DNA of 5,606 nucleotides from Candidatus Zambryskibacteria bacterium CG_4_9_14_3_um_filter_40_16 (GTDB lineage Bacteria; Patescibacteriota; Minisyncoccia; Phycocordibacterales; Zambryskibacteraceae). The DNA is taken from positions 1 to 5,606 of the forward strand of contig PFXE01000043.1 in NCBI GenBank assembly GCA_002791475.1. Reading direction: 5' to 3'. The notes beneath the pieces are model-generated. The model had not been told where the DNA came from. It saw only the letters and a program-made list of their open reading frames with translations, and made no database searches. The translations under genes and the position numbers were made by a program. Position 1 is the first letter of the stretch. Every line of letters starts with the position of its first letter. This document shows, one piece after another, positions 4,771-5,606 of the stretch.

Positions 4771-5606
4771 ATGGGTGAGATTTGGAAAAATTTAAAAGGG
4801 AATCACAATCTTACGGGTGTATTCATTGCGAACTTTTTTACCGCTTTCCATTACTTCCTTCTCGGATATATAAATTCTTCTTTCTTGGGAGGTTTTTTCT
4901 CTGCGAATACGCTTGGTTTTATTTATATCATCGCGTCCCTTGCAAGCACAATACTGCTCATAAAATCACCAGATGTCCTTAATCATTTCGGTAATATAAA
5001 TTTTCTCCTATTCTTTATTGGCGGAGAAATAATATCGTTAGTGGCTTTGGCTCTGTTAAAACTCCCGCCTCTCATAGTCCCCTTCTTTATATTCAGCCAG
5101 ATATCAATTTTTATGATGACATTCAGTTTGGATATTTTTCTTGAAACCGTGATAAAGGATGAATCTCACACGGGATTCATTAGAACTTCGTTCATTACCA
5201 CAGCCAATATCGCTCTTATAATTTCCCCTATAATTGTCGGTTTTTTGGTTGGAGATGATAAATACCATAGAGTTTTCCTCCTGGCCGCGGCCTTGCTCGT
5301 GCCGGCATTTATTTTTTCCATAAAATCATTGTCAAAAATAGAAAAACCGAATTTTAATCATCCGAAAATAATAGAAACATGGTTGGAATTGAGAAGGAGC
5401 GCTGACATAATGAGAATCACCACGGTTAATTTTATTCTGCAATTTTTTTATGCGTGGATGGTTGTATACACACCAATATATTTGCACCAAGAAGTCGGTT
5501 TTAGTTGGAAAATTATAGGAATAATATTTACCATTATGCTTTTGCCGTTTGTTATTTTTGAAATACCGGCCGGAGAAATGGCTGACAAAAAATATGGCGA
5601 GAAAGA
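4771..5606 (+). CDS. MFS family transporter, N-terminal part (cut by the right edge)
   Basis: The open frame runs from an ATG at 4771 to the window end (278 codons) without a stop. It is strongly hydrophobic, with about eight likely membrane helices: roughly 15-35, 45-65, 76-97, 100-122, 138-162, 168-185, 213-238 and 247-266. A polar stretch at 186-212 fits the central cytoplasmic loop between the two six-helix halves. GEMADKKYGEK at 268-278 is the MFS motif A (G-x-x-x-D-K/R-x-x-G), here in the loop after helix 8; the equivalent after helix 2 (SPDVLNHFG, 66-74) is degenerate. This pattern indicates a major facilitator secondary transporter in the cytoplasmic membrane. The substrate cannot be told from what is visible; drug or sugar efflux are both possible. 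The start lies 3 bp after the rnj stop, which suggests co-transcription and perhaps translational coupling. TTAGGCG upstream (4757-4761) offers only a weak ribosome site. Confidence 0.85.
   Translation, partial: MGEIWKNLKGNHNLTGVFIANFFTAFHYFLLGYINSSFLGGFFSANTLGFIYIIASLASTILLIKSPDVLNHFGNINFLLFFIGGEIISLVALALLKLPPLIVPFFIFSQISIFMMTFSLDIFLETVIKDESHTGFIRTSFITTANIALIISPIIVGFLVGDDKYHRVFLLAAALLVPAFIFSIKSLSKIEKPNFNHPKIIETWLELRRSADIMRITTVNFILQFFYAWMVVYTPIYLHQEVGFSWKIIGIIFTIMLLPFVIFEIPAGEMADKKYGEK

Noticed and set aside
4782..4982. A 66-codon rightward frame near the end
   Set aside because: It is a shadow of the MFS transporter frame, which runs open from 4771 to the edge with clear membrane helices.

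Overview
This window looks like a piece of a bacterial genome from the Candidate Phyla Radiation (Patescibacteria, probably a Parcubacteria-type lineage). The evidence is the row of compact, tightly packed genes (secG, a membrane-anchored family-5 solute-binding protein, ribonuclease J, an MFS transporter), the moderate A+T richness, the weak or absent Shine-Dalgarno sequences, and the sequence style of SecG and RNase J. The lineage is an inference from protein resemblance; no marker gene such as 16S rRNA is present. No in-frame TGA occurs in the genes read, so the standard bacterial code fits.

Left part (1-608): a leftward gene, running off the left edge, that is easily missed because it has no stop inside the window. 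It starts at 608 behind a strong Shine-Dalgarno and a consensus sigma-70-type promoter. It encodes an unrecognised, probably helical protein built of 88-residue repeats; two copies, identical base for base over 242 bp, are visible with a 264-bp period. The DNA is G+C-rich (about 62% counted over the first 240 bases, against roughly 32-47% in sampled 60-base lines elsewhere). It is also unusually full of inverted repeats, so the transcript could fold into a chain of hairpins.

Middle (609-860): a divergent intergenic region with a leftward promoter (TTGACA-16-TATAAT), a 19-bp-arm G+C-rich palindrome, a T-tract, and a rightward promoter (TTGCCA-16-TATACT). The rightward -10 lies so close to the secG ATG that secG is predicted to be leaderless.

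Right part (861-5606): four co-directional genes with gaps of 54, 25 and 3 bp, probably one operon: secG (Sec translocon subunit), a solute-binding protein with an N-terminal membrane anchor instead of a lipoprotein signal, rnj (ribonuclease J with a basic disordered N-terminal tail), and an MFS transporter cut by the right edge. Three of the four act at the membrane and the fourth in RNA turnover. The solute-binding protein has no ABC permease or ATPase beside it. The operon itself looks ordinary for this kind of organism; the unusual material is the repeat gene and the palindrome-bearing divergent region.
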